13,163 nucleotides of DNA from Planctomycetaceae bacterium (lineage in GTDB: Bacteria > Planctomycetota > Planctomycetia > Pirellulales > PALSA-1355): assembly GCA_005773095.1 (NCBI GenBank), contig SXHT01000216.1:1-13163 (forward strand). Direction: 5' to 3'. Positions 5,676 through 12,236 of the stretch are shown one piece after another. The notes under the pieces are model-generated. The model saw nothing but the letters and a program-made list of their open reading frames with translations, searched no databases and had not been told where the DNA came from. Position numbers and translations under genes: made by a program. Numbering within the stretch: the first letter of the stretch is position 1; each line of letters begins with the position of its first letter.

Positions 5676-7034
5676 ATGCCCCAATTCGAACCAGTTCTGC
5701 TCGCCAATGTCGGCAAACCCGAGAGCCATACGCTCAAGGTGTATGAATCGACCGGCGGTTACACGGGCTTGAAGAAGGTCCTTAAACAAATGGCCCCCGT
5801 GCAGGCCATCGAAATGGTCAAGTCGAGCAATCTGCGCGGTCGCGGCGGCGCGGGATTTCCCACCGGCCTCAAGTGGTCGTTTCTCCCCAAAGACCATCCC
5901 GGCCCGATCTACATGTGCATTAACGCCGACGAGAGCGAGCCGGGCACATTCAACAACCGCATCCTGATGGAAGACGATCCCCATCAAGTGATCGAGGGGA
6001 TTATCGTCGGCTGCTACGCCACCAAAGCGACAACGGCCTACCTGTACATCCGCGTTGAGTATCCGCGATCGTACAAGCGGTTGCAGATGGCGATCGACGA
6101 GTGCTATGCCAAAGGTTACTTGGGCAAGAACATTCTGGGGGCTGACTTTTCGCTCGACATTTTCCTGCATCGCGGCGCAGCGGCTTACATCTGCGGTGAA
6201 GAGACGGGCCTGATCGAAAGCCTGGAAGGCAAGCGTGCCTGGCCGAGGATCAAGCCGCCGTTCCCCGCCGTCGAGGGCGTGTTCCGTAAACCGACGGTCG
6301 TCAATAACATCGAGACGATGGCCTGCGTCACGCAAATCGCCAGGCGCGGCGTGGATTGGTTCAAGAGCATCGGAGTGCCAAGCGATCCCAATAACCCACG
6401 AGATCCAGGCAGCTACGGCCCCAAGCTGTATTGCTTGAGCGGCCATATCAACCAGCCGGGCTGTTATGAAGCGCCGCTGGGCATCACCTGCCGGCAGCTC
6501 ATCGAAGAATACGGCGGTGGAGTTTGGAAAGGCCGCAAGGGCAAGGCCGCGATTCCCGGCGGCATCAGCATGGGTTTGCTGACCGAGGCCGAGTTTGATA
6601 CACCGCTGGATTTCGCCGGTCCTGGCAAGGTCGGCTGTCTCGGTCTGGGCACGGCGGCCGTCGTCGTCATGGATGAAACAACCTCGATGATCGACTTTCT
6701 GCATAACAGTTGCCGATTTTTCTCCCACGAAAGCTGCGGCCAATGCACCCCCTGCCGCGAGGGCACGCACTGGTCGCTCTCGATGCTCGAACGCATCAAG
6801 GCAGGCAAGGGACGATTAAGAGACTTGGATCTGCTGCTTGAGATCGGCGACACCATTGGCATCATTCCGGGTACTACGATCTGTGGGTTGTCGGACGGCG
6901 CCGCATGGCCTATCAAGAACGCCATCCGCAAGTTTCGCGGCGAGTTCGAAGAGTACATCAAACGCACAAATCCCACCGGCCACCTGGAAACCAAGGCGGT
7001 GCCCGCACTGCCGATTTTGGCGGGGGCGCATTAG
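5676..7034 (+). CDS. nuoF: NADH-quinone oxidoreductase subunit F (FMN, NADH site, N3)
   Basis: A 452-residue catalytic subunit that oxidises NADH on FMN. The glycine-rich nucleotide site is NLRGRGGAGFPTGLKW (52-67). INADESEPGTFNNR (82-95) and GAAAYICGEETGLIESLEG (167-185) complete the FMN/NADH pocket. The N3 [4Fe-4S] ligands are C354-x2-C357-x2-C360 (SCGQCTPCREGTHW) and C403 (TICGLSDGA). The length is close to the usual 430-450. The ATG at 5676 opens a normal N-terminus (MPQFEPVLLANV) and the only candidate ribosome site (AGGA) is 15 bases away. It ends 8 bases before the small ORF at 7043. Confidence 0.98.
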   Translation: MPQFEPVLLANVGKPESHTLKVYESTGGYTGLKKVLKQMAPVQAIEMVKSSNLRGRGGAGFPTGLKWSFLPKDHPGPIYMCINADESEPGTFNNRILMEDDPHQVIEGIIVGCYATKATTAYLYIRVEYPRSYKRLQMAIDECYAKGYLGKNILGADFSLDIFLHRGAAAYICGEETGLIESLEGKRAWPRIKPPFPAVEGVFRKPTVVNNIETMACVTQIARRGVDWFKSIGVPSDPNNPRDPGSYGPKLYCLSGHINQPGCYEAPLGITCRQLIEEYGGGVWKGRKGKAAIPGGISMGLLTEAEFDTPLDFAGPGKVGCLGLGTAAVVVMDETTSMIDFLHNSCRFFSHESCGQCTPCREGTHWSLSMLERIKAGKGRLRDLDLLLEIGDTIGIIPGTTICGLSDGAAWPIKNAIRKFRGEFEEYIKRTNPTGHLETKAVPALPILAGAH

Positions 7035-7042
7035 ACAACCCC

Positions 7043-7243
7043 ATGATGGCAACACTCGGCCATATTTTGAAGGAAATCGATCCGCGACGGGTCATCGGAT
7101 ATCTGGAACCCGAGGTCGACGACCTCCGCGAACGGTTCATGAAGATTTTCGCGGACGCTCCGATTGAACTGGAAGGCGAACGACATTTAGGGCAAGATCA
7201 TCCTGAAAGTTATTGTGAGACACATGCCCACCGTACTCGTTGA
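7043..7243 (+). CDS. Small ORF between nuoF and nuoG (66 aa, unknown)
   Basis: The frame opens at ATG 7043 (a second ATG follows at 7046) and runs 66 codons to TGA 7241-7243, overlapping the first 20 bases of nuoG. The first 48 or so residues look protein-like: ATLGHILKEIDPRRVIGYLE and then VDDLRERFMKIFADAP, a charged, amphipathic, probably helical stretch with GC-rich third positions. The tail after about residue 48 is His-rich and lies mostly in the overlap. There is no signal peptide, membrane segment or Cys motif, and no Shine-Dalgarno site. If real, it may be a small accessory or assembly protein of complex I, but I recognise no family. The alternative is a non-coding 190-base spacer. 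Confidence 0.45.
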   Translation: MMATLGHILKEIDPRRVIGYLEPEVDDLRERFMKIFADAPIELEGERHLGQDHPESYCETHAHRTR

Positions 7244-8891
7244 CGGACAGGAAATCGAACTTGCCGCGGGCGAAAAGCTCAACGGCATCCAGGTGGCTGC
7301 GCGCGCCGGCGTCGAGATTCCCCATTACTGTTGGCATCCCGGGTTGACGGTCGTCGCAAGCTGCCGGATGTGTCTTGTCGAGACCGGCACGCGGAATGCC
7401 GAGACCGGCGCCATCACCATGCTGCCCAAGCTGTCGCCCGCCTGTCAAACGCCTGCGACCAACAATTCGGTCTTCGTCACAGGCAGTGCAAAGGTCATCC
7501 AGGCCCGGGCGATGGTCGAGGAAGACTTGCTCATCGACCACCCCATCGACTGCCCGATCTGCGACAAGGCGGGCGAATGCCTGCTGCAAGACTATCACTT
7601 CCAGCACGGCCAGGCCGAACGCCGCGCCGACTTGCGGCCCTTCACCCGCCGCCGGCGTGAGATGGGGGACACGGTGACGCTGTTTGTCGACCGCTGCGTG
7701 ATGTGTACCCGCTGCGTGCGGTTCACGCGGGAAATTTCCGGCGCCAGCGAGCTGATGGTCATCAACCGCGGCAGCCACGAGGAGATCGACGTGTTCCCCG
7801 GGTATCCGCTGGCCAACAAGCTTTCGGGGAACGTCGTCGATCTTTGTCCGGTGGGCGCGCTCGGCGACAAAGACTTCCTGTATCAGCAGCGCGTCTGGTT
7901 CATGAAGAAGCATCCTGGCATTTGCACCGGCTGCTCGACGGGCTGCTCGATCACGGTCGAGGAGAACCAGGACCACGTGTACCGCCTCAAGCCGCGCACG
8001 AACATGCACGTTAACGAGTGGTGGATGTGCGATGAGGGCCGTTACGGTTACCACCACGTCCATCATGAAAATCGCCTGACCGAGCCATGGGTGAAATCGG
8101 CCCGGGGACCGGCTCCGTCCGCGGAGTCGAGGGACAAAAAGGTTCCTGACACCTTTTCTAAGGTTGAGTGGTCGGCGCTGCTCGACGCGATGGATTCCCG
8201 GCTTCGCAAGACGCAGCGATTGGCAGCGATCCTTTCCCCCCATCTCACAGTGGAGGAAGCTTACCTGTTGGCCAAATACTGCCGAAGCATCGACGGCAAT
8301 GCATGGATCGCGATGGGCCACGTGCCGATGTTTGGCGAGGACCAGGTTTTTGCCAAGGGGTTCACGGTCCGCGCAGAAAAATGCCCCAACCGCCGCGGCG
8401 TCGAAGAAGTCGTGGCGCACTTCATGGGCCGCGTGCCGAAGTGGGAAGATGCCCTGGCCGCGATCGAGTCGGGTGAAGTGCAGGCTGCGTGGTTCAGCGG
8501 AGGCTACAAAAAGTCGGACTGGAACGACGAGAACGTGGCCGCCCGCTGCCAGGGTCTGGCGACGCTGATCGTCCAGGATATGTTCCGTTCGCCGCTCTAC
8601 GATCAGGCCGATTATCAATTGCCCGGCGCGGCATTCGCCGAGCGCGAAGGCTCCTACGTGAATTGCAAAGACCGGCTGCACTCGGTCGTGTGGGCCGTGC
8701 GCCCGCCGGTCGGTGTGCGCACCGAGGCCAGTCTGTACTGGCAACTGCTGGGCATGCCCGGCATGTATCGGTCGCGTCGTGTGCTGGATGAGATCGCGGG
8801 AGAGATTCTGTACTTTAATGCTGCCGGAGGCCCGATTCCGCCGACAGGAGTCGATTTGAAAGTGAATTTGTTAGCGGGAGCGAGTGCTTGA
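7224..8891 (+). CDS. nuoG: NADH-quinone oxidoreductase subunit G (Fe-S subunit, short form)
   Basis: A 555-residue electron-wire subunit. Cluster ligands, in order: [2Fe-2S] N1b C36, C47, C50, C74; N5 H106, C110, C113, C119; N4 C158, C161, C164, C208; and the optional N7 set C234, C237, C241, C269 (CTGCSTGC and WWMCDEGR). The molybdopterin-oxidoreductase-like C-terminal domain is present but abbreviated, so the protein is far shorter than E. coli NuoG (about 900). Residues about 293-313 are a low-complexity stretch apparently derived from inserted repeats. I use the ATG at 7224 (MPTVLVDGQEIE), which matches the ferredoxin fold start; GTG at 7215 would add only three residues. It overlaps the small ORF upstream. 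Confidence 0.96.
   Translation: MPTVLVDGQEIELAAGEKLNGIQVAARAGVEIPHYCWHPGLTVVASCRMCLVETGTRNAETGAITMLPKLSPACQTPATNNSVFVTGSAKVIQARAMVEEDLLIDHPIDCPICDKAGECLLQDYHFQHGQAERRADLRPFTRRRREMGDTVTLFVDRCVMCTRCVRFTREISGASELMVINRGSHEEIDVFPGYPLANKLSGNVVDLCPVGALGDKDFLYQQRVWFMKKHPGICTGCSTGCSITVEENQDHVYRLKPRTNMHVNEWWMCDEGRYGYHHVHHENRLTEPWVKSARGPAPSAESRDKKVPDTFSKVEWSALLDAMDSRLRKTQRLAAILSPHLTVEEAYLLAKYCRSIDGNAWIAMGHVPMFGEDQVFAKGFTVRAEKCPNRRGVEEVVAHFMGRVPKWEDALAAIESGEVQAAWFSGGYKKSDWNDENVAARCQGLATLIVQDMFRSPLYDQADYQLPGAAFAEREGSYVNCKDRLHSVVWAVRPPVGVRTEASLYWQLLGMPGMYRSRRVLDEIAGEILYFNAAGGPIPPTGVDLKVNLLAGASA
8100..8160 (+). repeat. Repeat block inserted in frame within nuoG
   Basis: Two adjacent hairpins: CTCCG-TCCG-CGGAG (8113-8126), and AAAAGGT (8137-8143) pairing with ACCTTTT (8151-8157) around seven bases. 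The second contains AAGGTTCCTGACACCTTTT, which resembles a dispersed repeat I recall from other bacterial genomes. It encodes about NuoG residues 293-313 (ARGPAPSAESRDKKVPDTF), directly after the N7 region. The insert appears to be a multiple of three, as the frame continues unbroken on both sides. Confidence 0.65.
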
Positions 8892-8987
8892 ATATGAGAT
8901 CTCAAGTTTCAAATTTGAACAATGTACTTTCCGACGCGCGTCGCAGGCGAGCGCGGCGAAATAATACCTGACGCTGACTCCTGACCC
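8892..8987. repeat. nuoG-nuoH spacer with three short perfect palindromes
   Basis: GAGATCTC (8896-8903), TTCAAATTTGAA (8908-8919) and CGACGCGCGTCG (8932-8943) are exact self-complementary sequences within 48 bases. They are followed by CTGACGCTGACTCCTGACCC (8969-8987 region), a CTGAC-rich run that ends at the nuoH ATG. No Shine-Dalgarno site, promoter or T-run was found. Confidence 0.6.
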
Positions 8988-10259
8988 ATGGCCACCGACC
9001 TTCCTTCCCTGATGCAAAACGTGGTTGCACCGCTGGTGAAGATCGTGCTGTTGATCGGCGGGCTGATGACGGCGGCGGCGTACTTTGTGCTGCTCGAACG
9101 CTGGATGGCCGCCTGGGTGCAAGACCGCAGAGGTCCCAACCGCGTGGGAATTCCGCTGACCAGGATCAAGCTGTTGGGTCTCGGCCAGCCGTTGGCCGAC
9201 GGCATCAAGTTCATCACCAAGGAAGAGTACACGCCGGCGCATGTGGATAAACCAATCTACATTTTGGCGCCGATCGTGATTCTGGCCGCGGCGCTGGCGA
9301 TCTTTGCCGTAATTCCCTTTGGCAGCGTGCTGCCGCCGATACCCGGCATCCCCGGCCTCGACAAAGAACCGATTCCGCTGTTGGTGGCGCCAGGGCTCGA
9401 TCCGTCGCTGGTGTTTGTGTTCGCGCTCTCGAGCATCGCCGTCTTTCCGGTGATCCTCGGCGGCTGGGCAAGCAACAACAAGTACAGTTTTCTGGGCGGC
9501 CTGCGTTCGAGCGCTCAACTGATCGCCTACGAGATTCCGCTGGGCTTGGGCATTCTGGGCGTGGCGCTGGTGAGCGGTTCGATTCGCCTCGACAAGGTGA
9601 TCGTCGACCAGGCCGCCTCGGGCGTTTGGAACGCCTTTTTGCAGCCGCTTGGATTGCTGGTTTTCGTGGTGGCGGCCTTCGCCGAAGCGGCGCGATTGCC
9701 CTTCGACCTGCCGGAAGCCGAGCAGGAGTTGATCGGCGGCTACCACACCGAGTACGCCGGGCTCAAACTGCTGTTGTTTCTCGTGGCTGAGTTCCTGCAC
9801 ATGATCACCGCCGCATTCTTGATCGTGATCCTGTTCTTCGGAGGCTGGCATCTGTGGGGCCTGACGGGCTTCTCAGAAGAGTCCATTTCCTGGGCCCAAG
9901 CCCTATTGCGTATTGCCGTGTTATCCGCCAAGGTCTTCCTCGTGATCTTGTTCTTCATGATGGTTCGCTGGAGCTGGCCACGATTTCGATTTGATCAATT
10001 GATGGCGCTGGCATGGAAGGTGTTGTTGCCGCTGGGGCTTGTGAATCTCGTGGTCGTGGCCGTGATGGTGGAATATGGCGGGACGCTGAAGTCGCAATTC
10101 GGCGGCGGCGTGTACTGGATATTCGCGATTAGCGGCTGGCTGGCGCTGATCGCGGCTTGGGTAGTGGCCGCGCTGGTCTCCCCTTCGCACGACGACAACA
10201 CACCGCGTCGTGCGGCGCAAAAGTTCGATACCGAAGCAGAGTTCTATCGAACGTTTTAG
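8988..10259 (+). CDS. nuoH: NADH-quinone oxidoreductase subunit H (quinone channel)
   Basis: A 423-residue membrane subunit linking the peripheral arm to the proton pumps and lining the quinone tunnel. Signatures are LLERWMAAWVQDRRGPNRVG (35-54) and the acidic loop FAEAARLPFDLPEAEQELIG (231-250) followed by GYHTEYAG. It is about 100 residues longer than E. coli NuoH. One extra part is the Pro-rich loop at 112-138 (GSVLPPIPGIPGLDKEP). Another is an extra hydrophobic segment at about 375-397, with a polar tail ending EAEFYRTF. About nine membrane segments are visible. The ATG at 8988 starts MATDLPSLMQN; no Shine-Dalgarno site precedes it. The stop is followed at once by the 40-bp repeat array. 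Confidence 0.97.
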   Translation: MATDLPSLMQNVVAPLVKIVLLIGGLMTAAAYFVLLERWMAAWVQDRRGPNRVGIPLTRIKLLGLGQPLADGIKFITKEEYTPAHVDKPIYILAPIVILAAALAIFAVIPFGSVLPPIPGIPGLDKEPIPLLVAPGLDPSLVFVFALSSIAVFPVILGGWASNNKYSFLGGLRSSAQLIAYEIPLGLGILGVALVSGSIRLDKVIVDQAASGVWNAFLQPLGLLVFVVAAFAEAARLPFDLPEAEQELIGGYHTEYAGLKLLLFLVAEFLHMITAAFLIVILFFGGWHLWGLTGFSEESISWAQALLRIAVLSAKVFLVILFFMMVRWSWPRFRFDQLMALAWKVLLPLGLVNLVVVAVMVEYGGTLKSQFGGGVYWIFAISGWLALIAAWVVAALVSPSHDDNTPRRAAQKFDTEAEFYRTF

Positions 10260-10262
10260 ACA

Positions 10263-10382
10263 AAACCATGTAGGGCCGGCTGTGCCGGCCGTCACGGGAA
10301 TTAAACCATGTAGGGCCGGCTGTGCCGGCCATCACTTGAATTAAACCATGTAGGGCCGGCTGTGCCGGCCGTCATTTCCATT
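10263..10382. repeat. Three tandem 40-bp units with a GGCCGGC hairpin core
   Basis: Units at 10263-10302, 10303-10342 and 10343-10382 each begin AAACCATGTAGGGCCGGC and continue TGTGCCGGCC, then a short less conserved tail. The first two end in GAATT and the third in CCATT. The period is exactly 40. The core forms a 7-bp stem, GGCCGGC with GCCGGCC. It is the reverse complement of the core in the 33-bp array upstream of nuoA. The near identity of the units suggests recent duplication. Confidence 0.92.
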
Positions 10383-10392
10383 GGATCGAACG

Positions 10393-10417
10393 TTGGCCGG
10401 CGAAGCCGGCCCTACCC
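10393..10417. repeat. Inverted fourth copy of the GGCCGGC repeat, abutting the nuoI start
   Basis: TTGGCCGGC-GAA-GCCGGCC followed by CCTACCC ends one base before the nuoI ATG (10418). It is in the opposite orientation to the three upstream units, and its CATG sits almost where the unit's own CCATG would fall. The perfect 7-bp stem covers the bases where a ribosome-binding site would normally be. Confidence 0.85.
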
Positions 10418-10954
10418 ATGCAACCGAACGACCCTCAAGTGAAGTGGATCGAGGAGCCCAAGCTTGGACTGGCTGGCAAGATGTACTTGCCGCTGTTCGT
10501 GCAGGGGCTTGCCGTCACCACACGCCACTTGTTCAGCCCCAAGGTGACGGTCAGTTTTCCGGAACAGCGCCCGCAGATTGGCAACCCACTGATCTACCGC
10601 GGTGTGCACCGCCTGAATAAAGACGAGCAGGGCCGCGTGAAGTGCGTCGCATGCTTCCTTTGCGCCACGGCCTGCCCGGCGCATTGCATCGACATCATCG
10701 GCGTGGAAAGCCCCTGGCCCGACCGGGAAAAATACCCCCAGAGCTTCAGCATCGACGAGTTGCGCTGCATCTTTTGCGGCATGTGCGAAGAGGCTTGCCC
10801 GGTCGACGCGATCGAACTCACCAGCCTGTTCGATCTGACCGGCCGCAGCCGCGAGGAAATGATCTTCGACAAGGAAAAGCTGCTCAGCGTGTACGACCAG
10901 ACGAAAGACGCCGAGCCGATGAAGTCGACGGCCTGCGGAGGGACCGTCACATGA
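10418..10954 (+). CDS. nuoI: NADH-quinone oxidoreductase subunit I (N6a/N6b ferredoxin)
   Basis: A 178-residue 2x[4Fe-4S] subunit that passes electrons to N2. The first cluster motif is C76-x2-C79-x2-C82-x3-C86-P and the second C117-x2-C120-x2-C123-x3-C127-P; together they ligate N6a and N6b with the usual cross-over. The N-terminal amphipathic helix (about 22-45) anchors it to the membrane arm. The ATG at 10418 gives MQPNDPQVKWIEEPK, a sensible start, but the preceding bases are an inverted repeat hairpin and no Shine-Dalgarno site exists. The stop overlaps the nuoJ start as ATGA (10951-10954). Confidence 0.96.
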   Translation: MQPNDPQVKWIEEPKLGLAGKMYLPLFVQGLAVTTRHLFSPKVTVSFPEQRPQIGNPLIYRGVHRLNKDEQGRVKCVACFLCATACPAHCIDIIGVESPWPDREKYPQSFSIDELRCIFCGMCEEACPVDAIELTSLFDLTGRSREEMIFDKEKLLSVYDQTKDAEPMKSTACGGTVT

Positions 10955-11754
10955 CACTCGACGCGCTGGTGCGAAATCCGCTTACCTGGGGCACGCTGCT
11001 GTTTGCCGTCGGCATCTGGTTGCTCTTGCCGCGCGGCGCCACGCGCGGCTGGTGGCTGGGACTGGTGATTACGCTTGTGTCGCTGGGCCTGTTCGCGTCG
11101 AGGATGCCCGCGCTGGGCGACTGGGCGAGCACCGGCACATTCGGCTTCCTCGCCGCCGTCACGGTCATCGCCGCGGTCATGACAATCACGTTGAAGAACC
11201 CCGTCTACTGTGCCATTTGGTTCGCGCTCTCGCTGCTGGGCACCGCGGGCCTGTTCATGCTGCAAGGATCGCAATTTCTGGGCGTGGCCACGATCGTGGT
11301 TTACGCGGGAGCGATTCTCGTGACGTTTCTGTTCGTGTTGATGCTTGCCAATCCCGAAGGGCACGCCTCTTACGACCGCTTGAGCTGGGAAGCGCCGCTG
11401 TCGGCCATCACCGGCGCGTTCATGGTCGGCGTACTGACGTTCGCGCTCGTTGGCGTGTTCAACCCGCCCGATGCCTTCGACACGAAGTTTTCCACGGTCG
11501 AGATAGACCGCACAGGGGAAATCCTGGCCGGCGAACACATGGCGCATCTGGGCGGCCAGTTGTTCAGCCGGCATTTGGTGGCCGTGGAGCTGGCCGGTAC
11601 GCTGCTGCTGGTCGCGATGGTCGGCTGCGTGGCAATCGTGGCGGAGGCCAAATCGCGCCGCGGCCAGCCGGCAAGCCGGAAGCGTCAGCGACCAAAGTCG
11701 GCCAGCCGGGAGCCTCAGCGACCGGAATTGCGTGCAGGGGAGGCACTGCGATGA
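10951..11754 (+). CDS. nuoJ: NADH-quinone oxidoreductase subunit J, with N-terminal extension and repeat-derived tail
   Basis: A 267-residue membrane subunit; E. coli NuoJ is 184. The conserved core is about 62-232 and includes VVYAGAILVTFLFVLML (116-132), the helix with the pi-bulge important for coupling. The first 60 residues add two hydrophobic segments (about 11-28 and 34-50) absent from E. coli NuoJ. The last 33 residues (235-267) are Arg-rich and polar, encoded by two imperfect copies of a repeat. The ATG at 10951 overlaps the nuoI stop (ATGA) and has GGAGGG (10937-10942) eight bases upstream, which decides the start. Its own stop overlaps nuoK in the same ATGA way. Confidence 0.94.
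   Translation: MTLDALVRNPLTWGTLLFAVGIWLLLPRGATRGWWLGLVITLVSLGLFASRMPALGDWASTGTFGFLAAVTVIAAVMTITLKNPVYCAIWFALSLLGTAGLFMLQGSQFLGVATIVVYAGAILVTFLFVLMLANPEGHASYDRLSWEAPLSAITGAFMVGVLTFALVGVFNPPDAFDTKFSTVEIDRTGEILAGEHMAHLGGQLFSRHLVAVELAGTLLLVAMVGCVAIVAEAKSRRGQPASRKRQRPKSASREPQRPELRAGEALR
11656..11730 (+). repeat. Two imperfect repeat copies encoding the NuoJ tail
   Basis: AGCCGGAAGCGTCAGCGACC (from 11674) and AGCCGGGAGCCTCAGCGACC (from 11704) differ at two bases and recur 30 bases apart; each is preceded by GCCAGCCGG or a similar G/C-rich segment. They encode PASRKRQRPKSASREPQRPE at the NuoJ C-terminus. The 30-base spacing keeps the frame. The same type of motif is, from memory, a dispersed intergenic repeat in planctomycetes; a genome search would confirm that. 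Confidence 0.65.
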
Positions 11755-12197
11755 ACGAAGTCGGACTGCTCGAAAACTATCTGCTTGTCGGCGCGCTGCT
11801 CGTCGGCTTGGGGCTGATCGGCTTTTTCAGTCGGCGCAACATGATCGTGATGTTCCTCTCGGCGGAGATGATGCTCCAAGGCGTGTCGGTCAGCCTGGTG
11901 GCTTGGGGCCGGTATCACAACGATTGGGGCGGACAGGCACTGGTGATCTTCATCCTCACAGTCGCCGCATGCGAGGCCGCAATTGCCCTGGCACTCGTCG
12001 TCGCGATTTACCAGCGCAGCGGCTCGCTCGACATTGCCTTCTGGCACGACCTCCGCGAGGACAACCTGCCAGCCTACGCCGATCAAGAAATCCCCGAAGT
12101 CGCTGGCGAAACCCCGCACCACTGGCCGACCTTGACTCCGTCGGGAACCGAGCCCGAACATAACACGGAAGAAGAAACGCATCGAGCAATGGTCTGA
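11751..12197 (+). CDS. nuoK: NADH-quinone oxidoreductase subunit K, with long C-terminal tail
   Basis: A 148-residue MrpC-like subunit of the proton-pumping arm. Three membrane segments are visible at about 7-25, 31-52 and 63-87. The two functional glutamates are present: E39 in FLSAEMMLQ and E75 in AACEAAIALA, matching E36 and E72 of E. coli. After residue about 95 there is a soluble, acidic and Pro/His-rich tail of about 50 residues that the 100-residue E. coli protein lacks. The ATG at 11751 overlaps the nuoJ stop and has GGGGAGG (11737-11743) seven bases upstream, a strong site. The tail shows no obvious repeat and may be lineage-specific. Confidence 0.96.
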   Translation: MNEVGLLENYLLVGALLVGLGLIGFFSRRNMIVMFLSAEMMLQGVSVSLVAWGRYHNDWGGQALVIFILTVAACEAAIALALVVAIYQRSGSLDIAFWHDLREDNLPAYADQEIPEVAGETPHHWPTLTPSGTEPEHNTEEETHRAMV

Positions 12198-12236
12198 CGT
12201 TTAGCGCCGATCGCCCGAACCGCTCGCGGTTTCGCA

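Noticed and set aside
7137..8744. Long minus-strand ORFs opposite nuoC/D, nuoF, nuoG and nuoH
   Set aside because: They are mirror shadows of high-GC coding sequence: their translations are rich in His, Arg and Gln and show no domains, while the plus-strand frames carry all complex I motifs.
10263..10417. CRISPR array before nuoI
   Set aside because: The 40-base units are nearly identical throughout, with no variable spacers, and the fourth copy is inverted.
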